Assembly: GCF_028736215.1 (NCBI RefSeq)
Contig: NZ_CP117883.1
Span: 2,046,001-2,110,000 of the forward strand
Source of the DNA: Mucilaginibacter sp. KACC 22773
Lineage (GTDB): Bacteria > Bacteroidota > Bacteroidia > Sphingobacteriales > Sphingobacteriaceae
Reading direction: 5' to 3'
Length of the DNA stretch: 64,000 bases
Shown here in pieces: positions 1 through 7,527 of the stretch; the stretch's first letter is position 1, and every line of letters starts with the position of its first letter. The position numbers and the translations under genes are program-made. The notes beneath the pieces are model-generated. The model was not told the DNA's origin. It ran no database searches and was given only the letters and a program-made list of their open reading frames with translations.

Positions 1-508
1 TATTGATTTGTTGTATGAGCGCCATGTTTTACATTCCATGGGTATTGCCAAAATAATGCCCTTTTTACCCGGCGAAAGTGTACTTGATGTAGGCACAGGT
101 GGCGGTTTCCCGGGTATTCCGCTGGCCATATTATTCCCCCAGACTTCTTTCCATTTGGTTGATTCCATCGGCAAAAAAATAAAAGTTGTGCAGGAAGTTG
201 CCAAAGCATTGGGCCTTACCAATGTGAAGGCTACCCATGCCCGCGCCGAAGAAATTGACGAGAATTTTGACTTTGTAGTATCGCGCGCGGTAACCCAACT
301 AAAAGATTTTTATCCCTGGGTGCGCAGCAAATTCAAAAAACAATCGGGCAATAAACTGCCTAACGGCATCCTGTATTTAAAAGGCGGCGACCTTGACCAG
401 GAGATCAAAGAATCGGGCCTTAAAGTGCAGCAATATTACCTTAAAGACTATTTTACCGAAGAGTTTTTTGAAACTAAACAGGTAATTTATGTGAAGGGGA
501 AGTTGTAA
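1..508 (+). CDS. rsmG: 16S rRNA (guanine527-N7)-methyltransferase RsmG, 5'-truncated
   Basis: This is the C-terminal part of RsmG, which transfers a methyl group from SAM to N7 of G527 in 16S rRNA. The reading frame is open to the window edge, so roughly the first 40 residues of the usual ~210 lie outside. The visible part starts within the conserved LYERHVLHS segment. The SAM-binding glycine-rich loop follows (DVGTGGGFPGIPL), then an acidic motif after the next strand and a VSRAVTQL segment typical of the family. The TTG at base 8 is an internal codon and not the start. The stop at 506-508 runs directly into AT-rich word repeats. Confidence 0.93.
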   Translation, partial: IDLLYERHVLHSMGIAKIMPFLPGESVLDVGTGGGFPGIPLAILFPQTSFHLVDSIGKKIKVVQEVAKALGLTNVKATHARAEEIDENFDFVVSRAVTQLKDFYPWVRSKFKKQSGNKLPNGILYLKGGDLDQEIKESGLKVQQYYLKDYFTEEFFETKQVIYVKGKL

Positions 509-540
509 TTCAAAATTCAAAAGTAAAAATTCAAAATTTC
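508..540. repeat. Word repeat (TTCAAAA / GTAAAAA family) after rsmG
   Basis: Immediately after the rsmG stop, the words ATTCAAAA and AGTAAAA recur in direct orientation. The same words occur around 45321-45429, there in both orientations. The function is unknown. It is not coding in any frame that I can support. Confidence 0.6.
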
Positions 541-544
541 AGTT

Positions 545-680
545 TACGTTGGCTGCCGCGGGGTTTTAACCCTTGGCTAATATGGTTTCAGCTTTCAGCT
601 GAAAAGAAGCCAAAGGCTTCAACTGGCTTTACCCCGCTTAGTTGCGTTAACCTCGCGGGGGCATTACCGTTAAAAGTAAA
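545..680. repeat. GC-rich block with nested hairpins, REP-like
   Basis: This block lies between rsmG and the small membrane gene. It holds two tight perfect hairpins: TTCAGCT-TTC-AGCTGAA near 588-604 and GAAGCC-AAA-GGCTTC near 606-620. The block edges, GCCGCGGGGTT and the reverse complement of AACCTCGCGGGGGC, are imperfect inverted repeats of each other. This suggests a short mobile or REP-like unit. I see no coding potential. Confidence 0.45.
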
Positions 681-742
681 AATCCAAAAAGTGCATAGTA
701 ATCTTGTTCGGGATGTTTTCCCGGTTGCTTGGTGGAGCATTT

Positions 743-767
743 CACTTGATTTTGCTCAAATCAAGTG
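743..767. terminator. Perfect hairpin over the stop codon of the small membrane gene
   Basis: CACTTGATTT and AAATCAAGTG form 10-bp perfect arms around the 5-nt loop TGCTC. The TGA stop of the minus-strand gene (756-758) overlaps the loop and the first base of one arm. No clear T-tract follows on either strand. It may therefore be a 3'-end stabiliser or a weak bidirectional terminator between rsmG and this gene. Confidence 0.45.
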
Positions 768-998
768 ATCGTGGTGTTGGTTATCGGTTCGCGATGCGGC
801 GAAGAATATCAGGCCAATTACAAACAGCGCACCGCCGGCAAATACTGGTAGTTTAAATGTCCAGCTGCCATTGGGCCCGGTAACAATTTCTTTGCTGCCG
901 CTGCTATCAACAGCGTTTGATGTTTTTTTGTAAAAAAAGTTGCTGGTAATAAACAGCGCAATACCCAAAATGGCTACAATAATTCCAAACTTTTTCAT
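756..998 (-). CDS. Small two-pass membrane protein, unknown function
   Basis: This is an 80-residue protein. A hydrophobic helix spans about residues 4-22 (IIVAILGIALFITSNFF). A 25-residue polar loop contains GPNGSW, and a second helix spans about 50-68. The C-terminus is His/Asp-rich (DNQHHDHLI). The two-helix arrangement makes a real small inner-membrane protein likely, but I recognise no family. A possible -7 box TAAATTTG lies upstream on the same strand at 1066-1073. No neighbouring gene suggests a role. Confidence 0.6.
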   Translation of the reverse strand: MKKFGIIVAILGIALFITSNFFYKKTSNAVDSSGSKEIVTGPNGSWTFKLPVFAGGALFVIGLIFFAASRTDNQHHDHLI

Positions 999-1580
999 GA
1001 TGATTAAATTTAAATGATATACCCAATCGGTATTTTAGGCACTGTATATCAACTGAGTAGTATATCAAATTTAACAAGTTTAAATGGTAAGTGTATACTT
1101 TATTTAATTATTATTTAAGCAGATGCAAAAAGCCGGAATACGCGGGTATTGATGGTATTGTGATGTCAATTGTTTGTTTTGGCATCCTGTAGTCAGAGAA
1201 ACAGGCATAATGGTTCGAAGTCGGAGACTTCGAACAGCGGGTTTGCTACTCCGTAGGAGTTACCGTTTGTAGCTATGGCACGCAAAAATTATTTTGCGCC
1301 GTAGGTGCGACCTCTGGATATGAAGGTAGCCATCCTTTCAGCGTGTAGGTAGCCTCTGCCGAGGCAAAGGTTAATGGAGAATCTATTGTGCTACAAATGG
1401 GTTGCACCTAACGGCGCATAGCGACGGGCATATGATATAGCATGTACCGCAATGAAAGATGTTGGTATTTGTTACCAAAAGGGGAGAAATACTTTACACA
1501 GAAAAATGCCGAAGCGGGTTTTACCGTTCAGCAATTTTTGACCCATTGGTTTTTGGGGTAATTAGTTTGTTGCCTGACGG
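999..1580. repeat. 582-bp gene-free region with a cluster of REP-like hairpins
   Basis: I see no gene here. Between 1213 and about 1430 there is a run of short hairpins. One is a perfect 10-bp-arm palindrome at 1213-1235 (arms GTTCGAAGTC and GACTTCGAAC, loop GGA). Another is ACTCC-GTA-GGAGT at 1248-1260. A third is GCGCC-GTA-GGTGC near 1296-1308. A fourth is GTA followed by GCCTC-TGCC-GAGGC at 1349-1365. Several carry the GTAG tetranucleotide next to or within the hairpin, as in REP sequences that are partners of IS200-like RAYT transposases. Related hairpins sit inside the MITE-like element at 14095-14260. No transposase gene is in the window. Confidence 0.55.
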
Positions 1581-3233
1581 CTAATTGGCCTCCGGCGTAG
1601 CCTCAGCAGGGGATACAGCTGGAGCTGGTTTCAGGTAGAGGGTTGCCGATATCAGTTTTAACTTCAATTTAACAGGTTTTGCCCCTGTAACTTTAGAGCT
1701 CAGGCTTGCCGATACAGGTTTCAACTTCAACGCTTTAGCTGGTTTTGGTGCTTGCGGCGGTGTGCCGGGTTGAGGCGCTACAGGCATTCCAACCGTATCT
1801 TTTGAATAAACAGGAGGTACTGGTGGCGGCGGTGGCATTCTGTTTATATCTCCTGATCCAACTGGCGGTACTGGTGGTGGTGGCGGCATTTTGTTTATAT
1901 CGCGTGACACAACCGGAGGCGCAGGCGGGGGAGGAGGTGGCGTCCTGTTCACGTCTGCTCCTTCAGCCGGCGGCGGCATGCGCAGGTGTTTAGCCCCGTG
2001 TTTTGGTGGTGCAGGTGGTGGGGGCGGCATTCTGTCCATATCTGGCTGTGCGCCTGGTGGCATGGGCGGCGGTGGCGGAAGTTTAGGGTAGATCATCATT
2101 TTAGGAAACGAATAACCGTATTTTTCCTTCAGCATGGCCAGCTCTGCTGGTTTTGCCTTACTTTTATAATACTCTTTCTGATCGCCGTTTTTATCGGTAA
2201 TAATTACCCTGAAATCGGTTTTGTTGTTAATAAGGTAGCCGGTTTCATCATAAGCATAGCCTTTTGATGTAGTGGACCTTGTTCTCATCTTGCGGTTAGA
2301 TGTATCGGCTGTGGCTGTTTTAGGCACTGTAAGGGTTGGCTTTGCTGTTTTAGGCGCCAGGTCAATAAATGCATAATTTTTACTGAACGCCAATGTTGAT
2401 GCGCAAAGCATCCCCGCACATATGGGTACGGCCACCAGGTATTTTAGCCTTGCTAAATTGCCCGAACGTTGTTGGTTTAACATAATGATCCTCTTTTTTA
2501 ACAAATTATAATTGAAAAATGAATGCGTGATAGACGAGCCATTGAGCCCGTAAGCATTGTTCACCAGGAACGATGAGTAAGCCAGGGCATCTGCTTCATG
2601 AGCTGCGGTTTGCTCATCGGCAATATACTCATGTACGGTTTTAAGGCTTATCTGCAACAGGTAAATGATGGGATTAAACCAATTGATAATTTTAATAACC
2701 TCGATAAAAACAATATCAAACGAGTGCTTTTGGCGAATGTGTACCAGTTCATGCCGGATAATAATGTCGCTGGCGCTGGTTTTTGTGCCTATAAAGAGGT
2801 AGTTAAAAAACGAAAAGGCTGTATCTGCATCTTCAATATCTATAAGCTTGTACTTATTATCAATAATCCTTTTACCTGACGTGGTTAGGTTTACCAGTTT
2901 AAACAGTTTGATAACCAGTAGTAAAGCTAATACCGATATGCCAATAATATAAACAGCCCATAAAGCATTATCCCAGGTGATGTAATCAGCTGCAACTGGC
3001 GGTACGGTGGTCGAATCAGCAGGGGAGCTTACCCAGGTAATTTCCTGAACGTTTTCTGCTGGTTTCAACACACCTATTTGGATAACGGGCAATGCAAACG
3101 ATAGCACACAACTCAGCAACAAGTATACTCGGTTAAGGTTATAATGCGTTTCGCGATTTAAAAACAAGCAGTAGCCGGCATAAAATACAGCCAGGTATAT
3201 ATTTGCCTCCAGGAGATAATGCAGCCAGTTCAT
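1581..3233 (-). CDS. M56 (BlaR1/MecR1-like) membrane peptidase with proline-rich C-terminal repeats
   Basis: This is a 550-residue zinc metalloprotease-type sensor. Transmembrane segments lie near residues 5-25, 35-55 and 90-112, with another near 270 (LKYLVAVPICAGMLCAS). The zinc motif HELVH is at about 161-165, followed by the conserved NWFNP and VHEYIADE motifs. The C-terminal ~170 residues carry runs of MPPPPPxPP separated by acidic linkers (SxDINxM units), then a Lys/Leu-rich tail with a duplicated KLKxxSAxL pattern. I start at the ATG at 3233 because MNWLHYLLEANIYLAVFYA matches the start of the paralogue upstream. An extension to 3266 would overlap that gene. It is the last gene of blaI-M56-M56. 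By analogy with BlaR1 it would cleave the BlaI-type repressor, but no penicillin-sensing domain is present, so the signal is unknown. Confidence 0.85.
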   Translation of the reverse strand: MNWLHYLLEANIYLAVFYAGYCLFLNRETHYNLNRVYLLLSCVLSFALPVIQIGVLKPAENVQEITWVSSPADSTTVPPVAADYITWDNALWAVYIIGISVLALLLVIKLFKLVNLTTSGKRIIDNKYKLIDIEDADTAFSFFNYLFIGTKTSASDIIIRHELVHIRQKHSFDIVFIEVIKIINWFNPIIYLLQISLKTVHEYIADEQTAAHEADALAYSSFLVNNAYGLNGSSITHSFFNYNLLKKRIIMLNQQRSGNLARLKYLVAVPICAGMLCASTLAFSKNYAFIDLAPKTAKPTLTVPKTATADTSNRKMRTRSTTSKGYAYDETGYLINNKTDFRVIITDKNGDQKEYYKSKAKPAELAMLKEKYGYSFPKMMIYPKLPPPPPMPPGAQPDMDRMPPPPPAPPKHGAKHLRMPPPAEGADVNRTPPPPPPAPPVVSRDINKMPPPPPVPPVGSGDINRMPPPPPVPPVYSKDTVGMPVAPQPGTPPQAPKPAKALKLKPVSASLSSKVTGAKPVKLKLKLISATLYLKPAPAVSPAEATPEAN

Positions 3234-3240
3234 TGGGTTT

Positions 3241-5136
3241 TTATTTAATTTGTGAAGGATAAGCAACTATCACAACTTCATTTAAACTAACCGCAGTTGA
3301 AAAGCCGGCGGATTGTTTGGCAGGCTTATCAGCGGTATTCGCTTCTGGTAAATGGGAAACCACCACCTGATTGCTGCCTTTATAATCAACCACCTGAAAT
3401 AACGTAGGGATTGAATAATGCCCGTCTTTTAAATCAAGTGTGCCATCATAGGCTTTAATGGCACGTAAAAGCTCCCCGTCCATCACCGGTTCTACACCCC
3501 GTACAATTTGCGGATCGTTAATTTTTCCATCAACCACATCAAAGGCTGCAATTACCCTGCCGCCGATTTTCTTATCGCGGTCGATAGCGGGATATCGGAC
3601 GTTCCTGGCTACATATTTGTTAAAAACATCGGTTGTCGCGTGGATCGGTGTATCGGCCTGCATGCTAACCGGCGGCGCAGGTGGCGGTGGCGGCGGAAGC
3701 TTGGTAGTGTGGTTAATTTCAACCTGGGCGGCAGGCACGTTTGTCGCTTTTTTATTGGTCTTATAGGGCGGCATAAAGGGGTATTTGCTGGCTCCGAAAA
3801 CCATCAGGCTAAAGTCGTAATCCGGCGCTTTTAGTTCGGCGGCATCAGGTGTTTTTATGAATTTGTAATAGTCGGTACAAAAATAAACTATCATTTTATG
3901 CCTGCCCACAGTTTCGTTAACTGTACCCGGATATGTTTTTAGTGCTTGCAAAACTTCCTGATTAAATGCTGTGCCTGCATTTTTGGTAATGCTGATATTT
4001 GCAATTTTGCCTTGGGCTTTAACATCAAAGCTAAGAGCTACAAGGCCGGCCTGGTTTGTTTTTAACTCGCTTTTTGGATAGGTAATGGTTTTATTTAGAT
4101 AATTGAAAAGGTCGACGTAGGTATCTTTAACGAAGATGGGTGGCGGCGGAGGCTGCAGGTGCGTGTCGTTTTGTTGCGATTTTACCTTGGGTATACTATC
4201 TGCCGGGGTTGGTAAAGCTGGTTGATGGTGCACAGGCGCAAGGTCAATCAGTGCGTAATCTTTACTGAACGCCAATGTTGATGCACAAAGCATCCCGGCA
4301 CAAATAGGTACAGCCACCAGGTATTTTAGCCTGGCTAAGTTCCCCGAACGTTTCTGGTTTAACATAATGATTCTCTTTTTTAGTAGATTATAATTGAAAA
4401 ATGAATGTGTGATTGATGAGCCGCCAATGCCGTAAGCATTATCAACCAGGAACGACGAGTAGGTGATGGCATCGGTTTCATGTACTGCGGTTTGCTCGTC
4501 GGCAATATATTCGTGAACGGTTTTAAGGCTTATTTGTACAAAGTAGATGATGGGGTTAAACCAGTTAACGATCCTCAGGATCTCGATAAAAATAATATCT
4601 GCCGAGTGTTTTTGTTTGATATGTACCAACTCATGCCGGATGATGGTATCGCTGCCGTTTATTTTTGTGCCGATAAACAGGTAATTGAAAAATGAAAACG
4701 CAGTGTTTGAACTTTCGATACCTATTAACTTGTATTTATCATTCAGTATAGTGTTACCCCTGGTAGTCATTTTAATGAGCTTACCAATTTTAATAAGCAG
4801 TAGTAAGGCCATTACCGCCATACCTGTTATATATAAGTATAAAATAGCATCCTGCACGGTAAACTGACTTACCGGCGGCTGGTAGTTTACCAGCGCAGGT
4901 GTTGTGTTATTGTGACTGTTAGCGGCAATGGTTACATAAGTTTGTTGAGCACTTTCGGCAGCGGGTTTCAGTGCGCTTACCTGTACCAATGGTAAAATAA
5001 ATGCCACTGTACAGCTTAGCAATAGGTACACCCGGTTAAGGGTATAATGTGTTTCTTTATTTAAAAACAGGCAATAAAAGGCGTAAAAAACGGCCAGGTA
5101 TATGTTTGCTTCCAGTAGGTAGTGTAGCCAGTTCAT
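3241..5136 (-). CDS. M56 membrane peptidase with two TonB-C-like domains
   Basis: This 631-residue paralogue of the downstream gene is near-identical to it over the first ~300 residues. It has transmembrane helices at about 5-25, 37-57 and 97-118 and near 285, HELVH at 168-172, then NWFNP and VHEYIADE. The extracytoplasmic part carries two TonB C-terminal-like folds, near residues 340-430 and 510-595. A short proline run (LPPPPPPAPP) precedes the second fold. The protein ends in LNEVVIVAY, which resembles the conserved segment at the start of SusC/TonB-dependent receptor plugs. Its ATG overlaps the blaI stop (ATGA), indicating translational coupling. Role inferred: it senses an envelope signal and cleaves or inactivates the BlaI repressor. 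No beta-lactamase gene is nearby. Confidence 0.88.
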   Translation of the reverse strand: MNWLHYLLEANIYLAVFYAFYCLFLNKETHYTLNRVYLLLSCTVAFILPLVQVSALKPAAESAQQTYVTIAANSHNNTTPALVNYQPPVSQFTVQDAILYLYITGMAVMALLLLIKIGKLIKMTTRGNTILNDKYKLIGIESSNTAFSFFNYLFIGTKINGSDTIIRHELVHIKQKHSADIIFIEILRIVNWFNPIIYFVQISLKTVHEYIADEQTAVHETDAITYSSFLVDNAYGIGGSSITHSFFNYNLLKKRIIMLNQKRSGNLARLKYLVAVPICAGMLCASTLAFSKDYALIDLAPVHHQPALPTPADSIPKVKSQQNDTHLQPPPPPIFVKDTYVDLFNYLNKTITYPKSELKTNQAGLVALSFDVKAQGKIANISITKNAGTAFNQEVLQALKTYPGTVNETVGRHKMIVYFCTDYYKFIKTPDAAELKAPDYDFSLMVFGASKYPFMPPYKTNKKATNVPAAQVEINHTTKLPPPPPPAPPVSMQADTPIHATTDVFNKYVARNVRYPAIDRDKKIGGRVIAAFDVVDGKINDPQIVRGVEPVMDGELLRAIKAYDGTLDLKDGHYSIPTLFQVVDYKGSNQVVVSHLPEANTADKPAKQSAGFSTAVSLNEVVIVAYPSQIK

Positions 5137-5513
5137 GATTGTTTTTTGTTTTTAAGGTTATCAATCAGTGAGGTTAATTCGTCCAGTTCTTTTACGCTGA
5201 TCTTCTTTTCGTCTACAATAAACGATACCAGGCTTTGGTACGAATTGCTGAAATAGTTTTTCATCATCTTATCAAACGTGAACTTTTTATACTGATCATC
5301 GCTGATAAGCGGGAAGTAAACGTGCGAGTTTCCATAAGCTTTATGGTCGATAAAACCTTTGCCTTCCAGTACTCGCACCACGGTTGATACGGTATTGTAG
5401 GCCGGTTTAGGATCGGGCATTTGCTCAATGATATCTTTTACAATAGCTTCCTTTAATTGCCACAGAATCTGCATAATCTGTTCCTCGGCTTTAGTTAGTT
5501 CTTTAACATTCAT
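5133..5513 (-). CDS. BlaI/MecI/CopY-family repressor
   Basis: This is a 126-residue winged-helix repressor. The N-terminal KELTKAEEQIMQILW and the PAYNTVSTVVRVLEGKGFI recognition-helix/wing region are typical of BlaI. The C-terminal helices (YFSNSYQSLVSFIVDEKK) form the dimerisation part where M56 peptidases cut in known systems. It is the first gene of the operon with the two M56 peptidases and overlaps the next gene by 4 nt. Three palindromes (5518-5581) lie directly upstream and overlap its promoter. This strongly suggests that it represses its own operon. Confidence 0.92.
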   Translation of the reverse strand: MNVKELTKAEEQIMQILWQLKEAIVKDIIEQMPDPKPAYNTVSTVVRVLEGKGFIDHKAYGNSHVYFPLISDDQYKKFTFDKMMKNYFSNSYQSLVSFIVDEKKISVKELDELTSLIDNLKNKKQS

Positions 5514-5517
5514 AGTA

Positions 5518-5581
5518 AACTATTTTTATAGTTAGATAAAGGTAAAACTATTTTTATAGTTTGCAAACTATTTTTATAGTT
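5518..5581. promoter_or_regulatory. Three BlaI-type operator palindromes
   Basis: Three exact copies of AACTATTTTTATAGTT (arms AACTAT and ATAGTT) lie at 5518-5533, 5546-5561 and 5566-5581, with start-to-start spacing of 28 and 20 bp. The first ends five bases from the blaI start codon. Dyad operators of the ACTA..TAGT type are known for BlaI-family dimers. Binding here is inferred from position and repetition. Confidence 0.85.
5537..5566 (-). promoter_or_regulatory. blaI operon promoter
   Basis: On the minus strand there is a Bacteroidota-type promoter. It consists of TTG (5566-5564), a 19-bp spacer and TACCTTTA (5544-5537), one mismatch from TAnnTTTG. The -33 element touches operator 3, operator 2 fills the spacer and operator 1 covers the expected start point. 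Bound repressor would therefore block transcription. Confidence 0.6.
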
Positions 5582-5592
5582 TTTTGAAAATA

Positions 5593-5850
5593 GATTTCAG
5601 ATGTGCAAATTTCAGATGTGCAGATGAGGGGGAGTGGACGTGCAGATATGCAGATTTCAGATGTGCAGATGAAGAGTAGAGCTACTAATTAGAGGATAGT
5701 GTAGGCAGAAATCGTAGCGGCACAGACTCTTTTCATCTGCACATCTGAAATCTGCACATTTGAAATTAATTAATTTGCTAATATTTTTAGGATTTGTATA
5801 TTCGTGGTACTGATAGTGGCGTTTAATCTGCACATCTGAAATCTGCACAT
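5593..5850. repeat. Direct and inverted word repeat (TTCAGATGTGCAG family)
   Basis: The 15-nt word ATTTCAGATGTGCAG and truncated forms recur along this gap. Forward copies lie at about 5593-5627 and 5650-5673. Inverted copies lie at 5732-5755 and 5825-5850. The copies at 5650-5673 and 5732-5755 form a perfect 24-bp inverted repeat around a 58-nt spacer. The last copy ends two bases before the dprA start codon. A 63-codon minus-strand ORF here is only the translation of the repeat. The function is unknown. Confidence 0.8.
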
Positions 5851-5852
5851 CA

Positions 5853-6944
5853 ATGATCTATAATACCGCTTTATCATTTGTTAAAAACTTAGGCCCTGTT
5901 GCGGCCAAATCATTGATGGCTTATTTAGGCAGCGCCGAGCAGGTTTTTAAAACATCACCCTTAAAAATGGCTTCTATACCCGGCATTGGCGAGAAACGGG
6001 CAAGCCAATGGGATTTTAATGAAGCGTTGCGCCTGGCCGAAAAGGAATTGGAATTTGCCGCTAAACATGGCATCGAATTAATATTTTATACCGACGCCCG
6101 GTATCCAAAACGTTTAAAAAATTGTGGCGATTCGCCTATACTATTATATAGTAAGGGTAAAATGGAACTGAACATGCCCAAAGTGATCAGTATAGTTGGC
6201 ACCCGCAACGCTACTGATTACGGCAAGCAATTATGCAGGCAACTGATAGAGGAGTTACAGCAATATAATGTATTAATAGCGAGTGGCCTTGCCCTTGGGA
6301 TTGACGTTGCTGCCCATAAAGAATGCCTGCGGTTGAATGTGCCAACGGTAGGGGTGCTGGGCCACGGCCTCGATAGGATGTACCCCAGCCAAAACCGTGC
6401 GACTGCCGAAAAAATGCTGGAAAACGGTGGCTTGCTTACCGAATACCCATCGGGCACTATCCCCGACAGGGAAAACTTCCCCCAACGAAACCGGATTGTT
6501 GCCGGCATGGCCGATGCCACGGTTGTGATAGAAGCAGGCCTTAAGGGCGGCGCACTCATAACCGCCGAAATTGCCAACTCCTATAACCGGGATGTGTTCG
6601 CATTCCCCGGCAGGCTGGATGATGTGTATTCGGAAGGGTGTAACTTTCTGATCCGCAACAATAAAGCAGCACTGCTTACCTGCATGGCCGACCTGGCCTT
6701 TAGCCTTGGCTGGGAAAAAGACGAAAACCTGAAACCCACCGAACAGTTTATGCTGCCGCTGGATTTAACCAAAGACGAGAGCCTGATATTTGATATTTTA
6801 CAACAACATAAAGCCCCGTTGGCTATTGACGAACTTACCATAAAGGCCAACATGCCCATGAGCTCGCTGGCCATGAACCTGCTCAACATGGAAATGCAGG
6901 GCTATATCCGTAGTTTGCCGGGGAAAACTTATCGGGTGAATTGA
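5853..6944 (+). CDS. dprA: DNA-processing protein DprA
   Basis: DprA is a cytoplasmic protein that binds incoming single-stranded DNA and loads RecA during natural transformation. The 363-residue length is normal. A helix-hairpin-helix lies near residues 10-60 (SIPGIGEKRA). The Rossmann-like DprA core spans about 80-295, with SIVGTRNATDYG, SGLALGIDVAAH, GVLGHGLDRMYP, FPQRNRIVAGMA and the GALITAEIA segment. A winged-helix end follows at about 305-360. The ATG at 5853 directly follows a word repeat, with no Shine-Dalgarno sequence. No other competence gene is adjacent. Confidence 0.95.
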   Translation: MIYNTALSFVKNLGPVAAKSLMAYLGSAEQVFKTSPLKMASIPGIGEKRASQWDFNEALRLAEKELEFAAKHGIELIFYTDARYPKRLKNCGDSPILLYSKGKMELNMPKVISIVGTRNATDYGKQLCRQLIEELQQYNVLIASGLALGIDVAAHKECLRLNVPTVGVLGHGLDRMYPSQNRATAEKMLENGGLLTEYPSGTIPDRENFPQRNRIVAGMADATVVIEAGLKGGALITAEIANSYNRDVFAFPGRLDDVYSEGCNFLIRNNKAALLTCMADLAFSLGWEKDENLKPTEQFMLPLDLTKDESLIFDILQQHKAPLAIDELTIKANMPMSSLAMNLLNMEMQGYIRSLPGKTYRVN

Positions 6945-6998
6945 TGGGGTACGTGTTGCCGGTTGCGGGGTTCGGGTGAGAATTTTGAGGTTTGGGTA

Positions 6999-7029
6999 TT
7001 GGTCATGAATGTTTTTGTGGATATTTTTG
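6999..7029 (+). promoter_or_regulatory. Promoter of the DUF2200 gene
   Basis: TTG (6999-7001), a 20-bp spacer and TATTTTTG (7022-7029) fit the Bacteroidota TTG-N(17-23)-TAnnTTTG pattern. The predicted start near 7036 leaves a ~26-nt leader before the ATG at 7062. Confidence 0.6.
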
Positions 7030-7061
7030 GTATAAAGAAAATCAGTCGCTTTATATAAGAT

Positions 7062-7427
7062 ATGAACAAGATCGATATACACAATGAGCGTATTGCAAAA
7101 ATGACTTTTGCCTCGGTTTACCCTTTGTACCTGGTAAAAGTGGAGAAGAAAGGTAGAACAAAGGAAGAATTACATCAGGTTATCGCATGGCTAACTGGCT
7201 TTAATGACGAGAAACTAAAAGACCTGATTGAACAAAAAGCAACTTTTGAAACCTTTTTTCAGGTGGCTTCGCTAAATCCCAATGCACACCTTATTACGGG
7301 AGTAATCTGTGGGTATCGGGTAGAGGAAATCGAGAATCCTTTGACACAGCAGGTTAGATACTTAGATAAGTTGGTAGATGAGCTGGCGAAGGGACGGAAG
7401 ATGGAGAAGATATTACGGAACCCTTGA
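7062..7427 (+). CDS. DUF2200 family protein
   Basis: This 121-residue cytoplasmic protein matches the DUF2200 pattern: RIAKMTFASVYPLYLVKVEKKGRT, then a WLTGFNDEKL segment, NPNAHLITGVICGYRVEEIENP and a lysine-rich end. The family is widespread in bacteria and small, with no proven biochemical role. A canonical promoter is visible upstream, and the gene appears to be monocistronic. It converges with the unknown 332-residue gene on the other strand. Confidence 0.88.
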   Translation: MNKIDIHNERIAKMTFASVYPLYLVKVEKKGRTKEELHQVIAWLTGFNDEKLKDLIEQKATFETFFQVASLNPNAHLITGVICGYRVEEIENPLTQQVRYLDKLVDELAKGRKMEKILRNP

Positions 7428-7527
7428 GGCATCGGGAAATTTACATCCCCCCAACGCAAAGCCGGTTATAGTGCAAACCCTAATCGGCTTATAAATCCTC
7501 TGTTATATAAATATGCATTGCCGGTTG

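Noticed and set aside
1213..1235. tRNA T-arm (GTTCGAAGTC looks like GTTCGA)
   Set aside because: The surrounding bases do not fold into acceptor, D and anticodon arms, and the palindrome is perfect and free-standing.
1745..2267. Three overlapping plus-strand ORFs opposite the proline-rich M56 gene
   Set aside because: They are Gly/Val-rich antisense reading of the proline repeats (GGTGG codons); the minus-strand gene with HELVH is clearly real.
5657..5848. 63-codon minus-strand ORF between blaI and dprA
   Set aside because: It is fully made of the TTCAGATGTGCAG repeats and has no independent coding support.
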